From Rhinopithecus roxellana (Eukaryota > Chordata > Mammalia > Primates > Cercopithecidae): DNA of 64,000 nt. Position numbers and translations under genes: made by a program. The notes under the pieces were generated by a model, which was not told the DNA's origin, did no database searches, and saw nothing but the letters and a program-made list of their open reading frames with translations. The DNA is taken from contig NC_044551.1 in the NCBI RefSeq assembly GCF_007565055.1, forward strand, positions 91,542,089 through 91,606,088. Reading direction: 5' to 3'. Positions 54,847 through 64,000 of the stretch are shown here, piece after piece. Numbering within the stretch: position 1 is the stretch's first letter; each line of letters opens with the position of its first letter.

Positions 54847-56139
54847 ACTTTTTTTTTTATTATTATACTTCGAGTTCTGGGATACATGTGCAGAACGTGC
54901 AGGTTTGTTACATAGGTATACACATACCCTGGTGGTTTGCTGCACCCATCAACCCATCGTCTACATTAGATATTTCTCCTAAAGCTATCCCTCCCCTAGT
55001 CCCATACCCCCTGACAGGCCCCAGTGTATGATGTTCCCCTCCCTGTGTCAATGTGCTCTCATTGCTCCACTCCCACTTATGAGAACATGCTGTGTTTGGC
55101 TTTCTGTTCTTGTGTTGGTTTTGCTAAGAATGATGGTTTCCAACTTCATCCACTTCCCTTGCAAAGGACATAAACTCATCCTTTTTTATGGCTGCATAGT
55201 ATTCCATGGTATATATGTACCACATTTTCTTAATTCAGTGTATCGTTGATGGGCATTTGGGTTGGTTCCAAGTCTGTGCTATTGTGAACAGTGCAGCAAT
55301 AAACATACATGTGCATGTGTCCTTATAGTAGAATGATTTATAATCATTTGGGTATATATCCAGTAACGGGATTGCTGGGAAAAATGGTATTTCTAGTTCT
55401 AGATCCTTGAGAAATTGCCACACTGTCTTCCACAATAGTTGAACTAATTTACACTCCCACCAAGAGTGTAAAAGCATTCCTATTTCTCCACATCCTCTCC
55501 AGCATGTTATTTCCTGACTTTTTAATGAGCACCATTCTAAGTGGCGTGACATGGTATCTCATTGTGGTTTTGATTTTTATTTCTCTAATGACTAGTGATG
55601 ATCTTTTTTTCATATGTTTGTTGGCTGCATAAATGTCTTCTTTTGAGAAGTGGCTGTTCATATTCTTTGCCCACTTTTTGATGGGGTTGCTTTTTTTCTT
55701 GTAAATTTGTTTGAGTTTTTGTAGATTCTGGATATTAGCCCTTTGTCAGATGGATAGATTGCAAAAATTGTATCCTACTATGTAGGTTGCCTGTTCACTC
55801 TTATGATAGTTTCTTTTGCTGTGCAGAAGCTCTTTAGTTTAATTACATCCCATCTGTCAATTTTGGTTTTTGTTGCCATTGCTTTTTGTGTTTTAGTCAT
55901 GAAGTCTTTCCCCATGCCTATGTCCTGAATGGTATTGCCTAAGTTTTCTTCTAGGGTTTTTATGGTTTTAGGTCTTATGTTTAAGTCTTTAATCCATCTT
56001 GAGTTAATTTTTGTACAAGGTGTAAGGAAAAGATCCAGTTTCAGCTTTCTGCATATGGCTAACCAGTTTTCCCAACACCATTTATTAAATACAGAATCCT
56101 TTCCCCATTGCTTGTTTTTGTCAGGTTTGTCAAAGTTCA
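54847..56139 (-). mobile_element. L1PA-type LINE, 5'-truncated, minus strand
   Basis: A T run at 54850-54859 leads into TTATTATACTTCGAGTTCTGG and the reverse 3'UTR and ORF2. The minus-strand frame at 55235-55552 keeps the C-terminal zinc-knuckle-like pattern C-X3-C-X7-H-X4-C (CWRGCGEIGMLLHSWWEC). The frame at 55778-56140 covers the preceding ORF2 segment. Similarity stops near TTTGTCAAAG, so about 4.7 kb of the 5' side are absent. I did not find a clear target duplication. Confidence 0.93.
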
Positions 56140-56632
56140 AGGGATGTTTTTTATGGCTCTTTAACTACCAAATCCAGTGGATGATTTTTTGCTATCTTTC
56201 TGGACCTCTTCTACATGAGATCCCTTCCTCCCTGTTGAAACACTCCATCTTCATTCGCTCATATCACAATGAATCAAGTCTCTTCTGTGATCTCTGCCAT
56301 TGATATTATTCCTCCAGTTGCCTTGGTAAACATCACTGTCTCTTGAATTTGTGCTAGCCCACTTCTATCAATACATAAATGTATTTGCCACTTACACACT
56401 GATGGCCCTCATACCAACATCAAGAACCTGAAACCGACTTTGCAAAAATTATAACAATGAGAAAAATTACAGCAGTGGGGGAGATCTGATCTAGCTAACT
56501 CTCATCTTGCCTTTAGCCTTCAAGATGCCCTTAATAATTCCCAGGCTTAAATCAAACTAACTTGAGGGGATATTTAGTTTATAGTTTAAATAATAGCCCT
56601 TCCCCAAAACTTAACCACCTTTGTAAAGTTAA
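56140..56632. other. Unassigned AT-rich sequence
   Basis: Possibly distant L2-like pyrimidine-rich sequence near 56280-56350; otherwise unassigned. Confidence 0.35.
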
Positions 56633-57530
56633 TGAGAGACCATTGGGCTAGGAGGATAGAGGGGCCTGAATTCTGACAAGGCATAGACATAAATGACTGC
56701 TAGCCATTATTCTAGAGATCACAAGATAGGCAACTTCCCCAATTACTCTTGCATATAACATCACTATTATAGAACCTAAGATTGGCCTTTTGAGATATCT
56801 TTTCAGGTTTTTTGCATGTCTGATGACCAATGGCTCCACCTAAACATGCCAACTGCTCCTTTGGCCCCACCCAGAAGCAACTCAGGGCACAGGAGGACCA
56901 TTGGCCACACCCTTATGATTGTACCCCCAACCAATCAGCAGCAAGCACCCATCACATAGCCACTCCAACCCCTTCCCCTAAACTACGTTTTTAAAACCCT
57001 AGCCCACAAATTCTCAAGGAGATTGATTTAAGTAACAACTCTGTCTCCCATTTGGCATGGCTGACTCCCATCAATGAAACTCTTTCTTTACTGCAGTGAA
57101 ATTGTCTCATGTGTATTGGCCCATTTTCACACCACTATAAAGAACTGCCTGAGACTGGGTCATTTATAAAGGAAAGAGATTTAATTGACTCACAGTTCTG
57201 CATGGCTGTGAAGGCCTCACAATACTTACAATCATGGTGGAAGGCACAGGGGAAGTAGGCACCTTCTTCACAAGGCAGCAGGAGAGAGAAGAGAGTGAGC
57301 AAGAGCAGGGAAAACTGGCTTATAAAATCAGCTTTCATGTGAAGTCACTCACTATCACAAGGACAGCATGAGGGACAATGCCCCCATAATCCAATTACCT
57401 CCTTTCCTCCCTCAACACATGGGGATTACAATTCAAGATGAGATTTGGGTGGGGGCACAGAATCAAATCATATCACTGTGAATTGATCTTGTTTGTGCAG
57501 TGGGCAGGAAGAACACGATGAGTGGTTACA
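56633..57530 (+). mobile_element. ERV1-like solo LTR split by THE1 (family not named)
   Basis: The left part has CCAACCAATCAGCAGCAAGC, a TTTTTAAAACCCTAGCCCAC promoter-like block, and GATTGATTTAAGTAACAACTC. The right part (57476-57530) completes the U5: AATTGATCTTGTTTGTGCAG and GAGTGGTTACA. The left boundary (a TGAGAGACC at 56633) is approximate. Confidence 0.65.
57112..57475 (-). mobile_element. THE1-type LTR (ERVL-MaLR) inserted in the ERV1-like LTR
   Basis: The reverse complement of THE1: TGTATTGGCCCATTTTCAC, AGAACTGCCTGAGACTGGG, TACAATCATGGTGGAAGGC, AATCCAATTACCTCC and an AATCATATCA end. The flanks TCATG and CTGTG differ only by transitions. Confidence 0.93.
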
Positions 57531-60091
57531 AACCCAGTCATTTCCCATTGCATCCAGCCTGATACAGCTTGTCCAGCTTTCTAATAAGGAAACTCAATGC
57601 CAATTCCACTCATATTTTTTTAGGACCATGTCCTTGGCTCTTCCTGCAACCCCTCCTCAGTGGTATCCTCACACTCCCGAAGAGGACACACATATTTTAT
57701 TGGCCCTCTCTGCTTTCCCTGCTTATAAGTACCCGAGGATTTGCACTGCCTGTCGAATACGTGGAAAACTTTTTCATGCCATGCCAGACCCTGCACAAAA
57801 TGGTTCAGTTTATCTTTCGGCCTCCACTCCATTCTCTCTCCGAACTTCCAAGCTATTCACAGTAGAAGACAACTTGTTTCTTCTCAGACATTTCCAGGCT
57901 TTTGTTCATATTCTTTATGTCTGGAGAATCTTTCTCTCCTAATCTGACCTAAAAATAGCACTTGTCTTCCTGATATTGAAAAAGCACTCCTTAAGTTTTC
58001 AATGAATCATACTCAGGCAGAATTCCACCATATTCCGTGTTCCCTCTGTATGTTATAAGTGGCACTACTGCAGTATTTATATACTGTGTCATGGTCAATT
58101 TGCTTGTGAATCTGCCTTCTCCATCACTGCATGAGCCACCGCAGGAAAGGGCTACTACTCTCTCAACTCTTAAGAAGTCTCTTAAACCCCCTACCATCAT
58201 CAACATGGTGACTCTGAGTGCTCCTGAAGGGAATTCAGCTCTTTAGAGGAGGGAGTACGCACTACCTACGTAAGACTGGGAGAAAGAAATGGCTTTGCAA
58301 AGAAATAAAAAACGGTATTCACCAGAGAATCAGCACACCACTTACCCTTTTCAGGATTTATGACTTTCTGAATATAAAAATGTCTAGGATATATCACGGA
58401 GAATGGCACCATCCAAGGCTGGGACCTGGTCCCGGAAATTCCTGACAGGCAGTTCTGCTAATTACAACTTCAAATGATCCCTTCTTCAATTTAGCTATGT
58501 GGAAGTAAAAATTGACCTTTCATCTGCCTGACAGGGTTGATGTCAAGATCAACACAGCTTGTAAAATTTAGCTCTTGATATTAGTGTGAGAAGTCACCCT
58601 AAGATTTCTGGAGCAGCAGAACTGTCTCAAGAAGGGGAGTCTTGGGGATGGCTCATTTGTTTGAGGGAAAGTCTCTGAACACACCCTTTTGGTTCCTAAG
58701 ATGTAAAGCTAATGCCTGCCCACTGTTCTAAAGGAAAACTATGAGACTCCCTGATGCAAGTTCAGGTTATATGATTAGTCTGAACTGTGTCTTTGTTGAC
58801 TCTTTATAGGAGGCTGTGGAAGAGGAGGAGCAGAAAGAAATGGCTCCTGATTTAGTGTGATTTTAGAAAGAACTATTGCTTATTGAAGATAAATGTCAGT
58901 GTTTCACAGTAACTCACTAGATCCTCCAACTTGAGACCTGGAATATCAAGAAAGATGCCAAGACATGGATTGTCCCCTAATGCTGGAGTTTGGACTACAA
59001 AAGGAAATAAGCTTGGCATGGGAAAACAAAAACTACACTGGGTGGTTCACATGTGCACTGGTGTGATGGGTGTGGACTAGTCCTGGCCCTTAGAGCACAT
59101 CCTAATGTTGAACTAGCCTCTTCTGGTGTGGTCACTCTGAGAGCCCCTGGAGTGAGAAGTGAGCACTTTCCCCTGAAATGAGTGTGTCTTTATGAAATCC
59201 ATACCCCTGGGAAGAGGGAGATATGAGAACATGGAATGCAGACTCCAGAGGTAAACCCTGAAATGATATAGTGGGGAGCCATTGTCTTCTCTCTGATCTT
59301 ATAGTGGTTGACTTTCAAATGGTGAGGGAGTGACTGCCAGATCTCATAACTGACCTCACAACAGTTGAAAACTATTCTCAGAATTGTACTTCCCTTTTGT
59401 TATCCACAGACCTTTGGTAGAAATTTTATACCAACTCTGAGCCTGATTTCAGTCATGCTATGAGCTCTCAGTGGAAAAACCTGTGTGATTTTGGGGATAG
59501 AGAGGCAAAGGGGTTCAGTCATGTCCCTCCCACATGGCCCAAGTAGTGGCCCTTAAGCCTTCCCGAAACAGAGAGACTGGATCCACCATAGAAGATGCCA
59601 CATGAGAGGAGCAGGGGATGTGCGGAGGTGCCAGGAAGATGATGCTGGAGCCAAAGATGTGAGGGAGTGAAGCACACAGAGCTGAAATCCCCAGAAATCC
59701 CTCAAATACCCAAGGATCCATTGGAGGGGAACAGGCACCTGCAGGGGGACGTTCGAAGTCAAGTCACTTTGTGAATTAAATAAAATACAATTTCTATTTG
59801 TACCTGCGAGTTGATGAGGGCTGGACACCCCAGTTACCAGTTCAAACCAGTTATTTTCCATGCAGATGCTTGATTGCATTTTTCCACTCACTTAAGGTAC
59901 ACTCCAGCAACCAGGCCATAGAGGACCATACTCATCCCTTCTGAGTCCCCCGTCTCCTGGGTGTGAAATCCATGGCTTATTCTTAGGAGGAGAATCTGGG
60001 GAGCGTGGCACATGCGAACAAGTGCCCATTGCAGGAACAGTAACTTCTGTAGACTCTCCCTCACCTTGCCCATTTATGAATCTAAAGTAAG

Positions 60092-60131
<40 letters not shown>

Positions 60132-60904
60132 ACAGTTTATATTGGAAGGTACTATAGGATAAAATGTTCTGTTGAAGAGCTATAACCTTTTGCGGCTCAC
60201 ACAACCAATGAAAAGTTACGTAAAATTTTAAAGCTTTCAATTTAATTGACAAAAATTAATGAACAGGTAGAAGAGCAGCATAAACACTTGGAACTATTAG
60301 CAAGAACATACCTTGCTTATCCATTTGTGCAGGAAGACCAGCTCCCATGGGATAAAACTCCTTAAAGTTGAAGACTGGACTTTTAGCCCAGAATTACTTC
60401 TGGAAGGCCAATTCCAAAAGTCACTGACTAATTGGGCTAATTGTAAGAGAAAAATTGCACAAAATGTCCCTTCAATATATACATTAATTTGCTTTTGTTT
60501 TATTTTCAGCTAATGCTTTTGTATCTAATTGTATTGATTTGTACTTCCAACAAATGAAAAATCCTGAGGGAGAAAACATTTATAAAGGGCAATTCTAAAT
60601 GAAAATAGAGATAAAGAAGAAGGAAAAGAAGGTCACATGTGCTATAAAATCTAAAATATTATTCTTTGACAACTTGCTTTAAGATACTACAATCACTTAA
60701 AACTCAGTAAAAAATACCATCTTGAATACTCTCAGGAACTGAGAACTGCACGTCCCAAATAATTGTCAACATGACATAGAGCTTTTGTTTTACGAGAAGG
60801 CAGTTCCCAACTGACAAATGGGTTGTGCTCAAAAAGTTCTCTTGAAGTTAATTGTTCAGAACTCGGACCAGCTCACAAAAGGAAGTTAACCCTAAGTGCT
60901 CCTT
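57531..60904. other. 3.4-kb unassigned region
   Basis: I recognise no firm repeat apart from the (TG)n array. The 149-codon plus frame at 57493-57942 and the overlapping 98-codon frame at 57569-57865 have no domain; the first begins inside LTR sequence. A weak L2-like patch lies near 57880-57950. A plausible splice acceptor with a short open frame is at 58809-58860 (see findings). Confidence 0.4.
60096..60129. repeat. (TG)n microsatellite
   Basis: A pure run of 17 TG/GT units, long enough to be polymorphic. Confidence 0.97.
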
Positions 60905-61359
60905 GTCCTAGTTTGCTAGGGCTGTCCTCACAAAACACCACAGACTAGGGCTGCAATAACATAAATGTACTGTCTCATAGCTCTGGAGGCCAGAAGTTTG
61001 AGATCGAGATCTCAGTGGAACTGATTCCTGTTGAGGGCTGTGAGGAAAAACTCCGCCCTATGCCTCTCTCCCTTCTTCTGGTGGTTTTCGGGTAGTCTTT
61101 GGCATTTGATCTCTGTCTTCATCTTTACCTGGTATTCTCCCTGGGTTTATGTCTGTCTGTGTTCAAATTTCCATTTTTTCAGAGGGACACAGTCACACTA
61201 CACTAAGAGCTCACACTACTCCAGTATTACCTAATTTAAACCCAACTAATTACATCTACAACAATCTTGTCTTCAAATAAAGTCACAGCTTGAGATACCG
61301 GGAGTAAGGACTTCAATATGTGATCTCTGGGGAGGGGGAACACAAACCAACTCCTAGCA
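60905..61359 (-). mobile_element. MLT1/MST-type LTR (MaLR)
   Basis: The reverse complement of an MLT1-class LTR: TGTCCTAGTTTGCTAGGGC, CTCTGGAGGCCAGAAGTTTG, AACCCAACTAATTACATCTAC, CTTCAAATAAAGTCACAGC and ACTTCAATATGTGATCTCTGG. The middle is diverged. Confidence 0.85.
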
Positions 61360-61613
61360 TGCCTAAACAATTTGCTAATCACTCCTTCAGCAGCATCACT
61401 GAGAACTTCTCTCAGACAGCCATTCTGAGCCGGGTGGCTCTCAGAGCTCATGGGGCTTTCGCACTAGGAGTAGGGGGAAAAGGAGGGCAGGACCGAGTCT
61501 TTGGAGCCCGTGAATTGTGAACTCCATATCTGCATAAGCCAAGGCAGAGCACCAAACCACAGTACTGCAGACCAGAGTTCAAGTCTCTCAGCAAAGGCAT
61601 CTGCCTCCTACAG

Positions 61614-61796
61614 CAGAGGTTCCAAGACTTGGGACACATCAGAATCACCTGGAGGGTACGTTGAAATGCAGGTGGCAGGTCCACAGCCCCTGTTCCTGAC
61701 TTGGTACATCTAGAATGGGGCCCAGGAGTTTGCATTTCTAACAAGTTCCCAGGTGAAGCTGATGCAGCTGGTGCTGGAGCATGCTTCAAGAACCAT
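61614..61796 (-). mobile_element. MER20 (hAT-Charlie non-autonomous DNA transposon)
   Basis: ACATCAGAATCACCTGGAGGG near the left and GTTTGCATTTCTAACAAG, TCCCAGGTGAAGCTGATGCAG near the right match the MER20 consensus in reverse orientation. It ends AAGAACCATG. No coding capacity. Confidence 0.85.
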
Positions 61797-61904
61797 GCCC
61801 TAAAGGATGCATGAATGAAAAGATTTGGTTTCTGATTAGAAGAAAATACTTACAAAGGAGATAAAATCTGTCTTCCCAGGAAACACGTTTGAAGGAAGAG
61901 GAGG

Positions 61905-62342
61905 TATAATAGGTTGAATAGTGGTTTCCCCAAAACACAAAATCGGAACCCGTAAATCTGACTTTCTTTGGAAAAATATTTTGCAGATGTCATTAAGTTA
62001 AGGATGTTGAGGTGAAATCATCCTGGATTAACCATGTGGGCCCTAAATCCAATACTGCATGTCCTCCTTGTCAAAGCCAGAAGAGGAGAATACACTGACC
62101 CTGAGAAGGACAAGTGAAGGCAGAGACTGGAGAGATGCAGCCACAGGCCAAGGAATGCCAGGAGTCACCAGAAGCTGAAAGTGGAAAGAAGAATCACCCC
62201 ATAATTACCCTAGAGGGACTGTGGCTCAGCCAGCACCTTAATTTTTGACTCTGGCCTCTCAGACAATAGGAAAATTAATTTCTATTGTTTTAAGCCACCC
62301 AGGTTGTGGTGCTTTACCACAGCAGCCCTAAGAAATTAATGC
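61905..62342 (+). mobile_element. MLT1-type LTR (MaLR)
   Basis: AGGTTGAATAGTGGTTTCCCC, TTGCAGATGTCATTAAGTTAAG, CATCCTGGATTAACCATGTGG, GCCAAGGAATGCCAGGAGTC and TTGTTTTAAGCCACCCAGG follow the MLT1 consensus; the end is AAGAAATTAATGCA. L1 sequence begins right behind it. Confidence 0.9.
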
Positions 62343-62406
62343 AAGGGAAAAACTATACAAAGAGACAAAGGAGGTCACCATATAATGACGAAAGGGTCAA
62401 TTCAGC

Positions 62407-62431
62407 AAAAAAAAAAAAAAAAAAAAAAAAA
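62407..62431. repeat. Internal poly(A) tract, 25 bp, inside L1 ORF2
   Basis: It replaces the short stretch that normally links TCAATTCAGCAA with the ATATATGCACC block of L1. It is not at an L1 3' end. Confidence 0.9.
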
Positions 62432-62606
62432 GAATTTTAAACATATATGCACCTAACATGGGAGCACCCAGATATATAAAGAAAATATTATTAGAGCTAA
62501 AGAGAGAGATAGGCCCATATACAAAAATAGCTGAATTCAACACCCCACTTTCAGCATTGGACAGACAGACAGAAAATCAAAAAAGAATCATCAGACTTAA
62601 TCTGTA

Positions 62607-62754
62607 AATGGATCTGTTACACAGATCCATTATTACCCTGATACCAAAACCAAAGACACATGAAAAAAAAAAAGAAAAGAAACTACAGGTTGATATCTCT
62701 GATGAAATATTGATGCAAACATCCTCAACAGAATGCTAGCCAATAGATCTATTA
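62607..62754 (+). repeat. RT-derived insert in the L1 endonuclease region, with palindromic joints
   Basis: 62628-62743 repeats, with changes, the L1 segment found in its normal place at about 63770-63900 (GATACCAAAACCAAAG, an A tract, AACTACAGG, ATATCTCTGATGAA, CAACAGAATGCTAGC). At the left joint ATGGATCTGT (62608-62617) and ACAGATCCAT (62621-62630) form a perfect 10-bp hairpin with a 3-base loop. At the right joint AATAGATCTATT (62742-62753) is a perfect 12-bp palindrome. Confidence 0.85.
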
Positions 62755-63804
62755 CAGACCAAATTAATCTATTAATAACAGATACTTACAGAATATTTTA
62801 TCTGAGAATTGAGGAATACACATTCTTTTTCTCAGCACATGGATCATTCTCAAGGATAGATCATGTTTGATCACAAAATAAGTCTTAAAACATTAAAACA
62901 AATTGAAATAATATCAAGCATCTCCTCTCACCACAATGACAAAAAACTAGAAATTAATAAAAAGAGTTTTGGGAAGTATATAAACACATGGAAATTAAAC
63001 AATTTGCTCCCCAATGACCAGTGAGTCAATGAAGAAATTAAAGGGGAAATTGAAAATTTTCCTTTTTTTGAAAAATTTCTTAAAATAAATTACAAACAAG
63101 AACCTATGGGATACAGCAAAAGCAGTACTCAGAGGGAAACGTATAGGTATAAGCACCTACATCAAAAAAAGAGGAAAAACTTCAAATAAATAACTGAATG
63201 ATACATCTTAAAAACTAGAAAAACAAGAGAAAACCAAATCCAAAATTAGTAGAAAAGAAATCACAAAGTTCAGAGCAGAAATAAATGAAACTGAAATTTA
63301 AAAAAATACAAAAGATCAATTAAACAAAAAGTTGTTTTTTTGAAAAGTTAAACAAAACTGACAAACCTTTAACCAGACTAAGAAGAAAAGAGAGAAGATA
63401 CAATTAAATAAAGTCGGAAATGAAAAAGGAGACATTACAACAGATATTGCAGAAATATCTGTTCTACAATATCATTAGTGGCTACTATGAGCAACTATAT
63501 GCCAATAATTTGGAAAATCTAGAAGAAATGGACAAATTCCTAGATATATACAATCTATTAAGATTGAACTAGGAAGAAATTCAAAACCTGAACAGACCAA
63601 TAACAAGTGAGGAGATCATAGTAAAAAGTCTTCCAGTAAAGAAAACCCCAGAACCTGATGACTTCACTGATGAATTCTACAAAACATTAAAAAGAACTAA
63701 TACTAATCTTACTCAAACTATTCCAAAAAATAGAGGAGAAACTCATTTCTCCTCATTCTATAAGGCCAATATTATTACCATGATACCAAAACCAAAGGCA
63801 CATC

Positions 63805-63833
63805 AAAAAAAAAAAAAAAAAAAAAAAAAAAAA
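63805..63833. repeat. Internal poly(A) tract, 29 bp, inside L1 ORF2
   Basis: An A run within the RT region, at the site where L1 normally has about six A residues; the inserted copy at 62663-62673 also has an enlarged A run there. Confidence 0.92.
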
Positions 63834-64000
63834 CAAAGAAAACTGCAGGCCAGTATCTCTGATGAATATTGATGGAAACATCATCAACAGAATGCTAGCA
63901 AACCAAACTCAACAATGCATTAGAAAGATCATTCATCATGACCAAGTGGAATTTATCCCTGGGAAACAAGGATGGTTCAACATATGCAAATCAATCAACA

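Larger units (their letters stand above)
62343..64000 (+). mobile_element. Old L1 (L1PB/L1M-type) ORF2 region, internally rearranged, cut by window end
   Basis: From left to right it follows ORF2: endonuclease region (GCACCCAGATATATAAAG near 62465, TTTCTCAGCACATGGATC near 62830), the linker and the RT start (TATCCCTGGGAAACAAGGATGG near 63955). At about 62607-62754 an RT-type segment interrupts the endonuclease region. Three internal A tracts are expanded. All frames are broken, so it is inactive. Confidence 0.88.

Noticed and set aside
54847..56139. 5' inversion in the third L1
   Set aside because: Sequence right of 56139 shows no L1 in the opposite orientation, so it is ordinary 5' truncation.
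57493..57942. 149-codon plus-strand frame
   Set aside because: It begins in the U5 of an ERV1-like LTR, overlaps another frame and has no domain.
1..64000. A novel multi-gene system, operon, prophage or biosynthetic cluster
   Set aside because: The window is primate non-coding DNA dominated by transposable elements; there are no clustered intact frames, ribosome-binding sites or shared functional themes.

Overview
The window is primate genomic DNA, almost certainly human or another simian. It contains Alu, L1PA-type, THE1/MST, MLT1, MLT2, MER5A, MER20, MER1, MIR and L2 copies. It is AT-rich, CpG-poor and dense in homopolymers and microsatellites. I found no host protein-coding gene, tRNA, rRNA, CpG island or CRISPR array. 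The only recognisable coding sequence is decayed L1 ORF1/ORF2. All other open frames are short and overlap on both strands, as expected by chance. Family names come from remembered consensus sequences; I could not run RepeatMasker.

Layout. 1-315 is an old L1 fragment. 316-7398 is mostly unassigned sequence with a MER5A (2230-2389), a degenerate AGT/AGC trinucleotide array (3713-3983), an ancient unnamed repeat (about 4690-4985) and an MLT1 piece (5320-5515). 7399-10646 holds an MLT2 solo LTR with a large GA array, three Alus, an L2 and a 23-bp minisatellite. 10647-13980 is repeat-poor. 13980-15840 has an AluJ inside an unnamed repeat and a short L1 3' end. 17075-19835 is an L2 followed by an L1M copy split by an MLT2 LTR and by an MLT1-like LTR that itself carries another LTR. 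19836-23682 is repeat-poor, with a CR1/L3 relic near 20.8-21.07 kb. 23683-24364 is an MLT1 LTR split by an Alu. 25.9-28.0 kb has two MIRs, an MLT2 and a THE1.

28.05-33.64 kb is a nearly complete L1PA-type element with a large 5' inversion (twin priming), flanked by a 15-bp target-site duplication. It is followed by a hAT element, an MST LTR, a long ancient repeat (34.4-35.6 kb), an antisense L1M 3'UTR with a fold-back palindrome, an MLT1 LTR, an Alu and a second, much smaller 5'-inverted L1 (38.37-39.19 kb). 39.2-41.7 kb is unassigned and somewhat GC-richer. 41.7-48.3 kb is rich in MaLR LTRs, with two nested clusters (44.2-45.2 and 46.9-48.3 kb). 48.7-49.5 kb is another copy of the ancient repeat. 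49.5-53.2 kb is mostly unassigned apart from one MLT2. 53.2-57.5 kb has an LTR-in-LTR, a 5'-truncated L1 and an ERV1-like LTR interrupted by THE1. 57.5-60.9 kb is unassigned. 60.9-64.0 kb has two MLT1 LTRs, a MER20 and an internally rearranged old L1 running off the window.

The most informative features are retrotransposition structures: two 5'-inverted L1s, an RT-derived segment spliced into the endonuclease region of the terminal L1 with palindromes at both joints, a short filler at an L1 junction that resembles a nearby LTR end, a fold-back inverted repeat, and several layered insertion nests giving relative ages. I found no evidence for a new multi-gene biological system.
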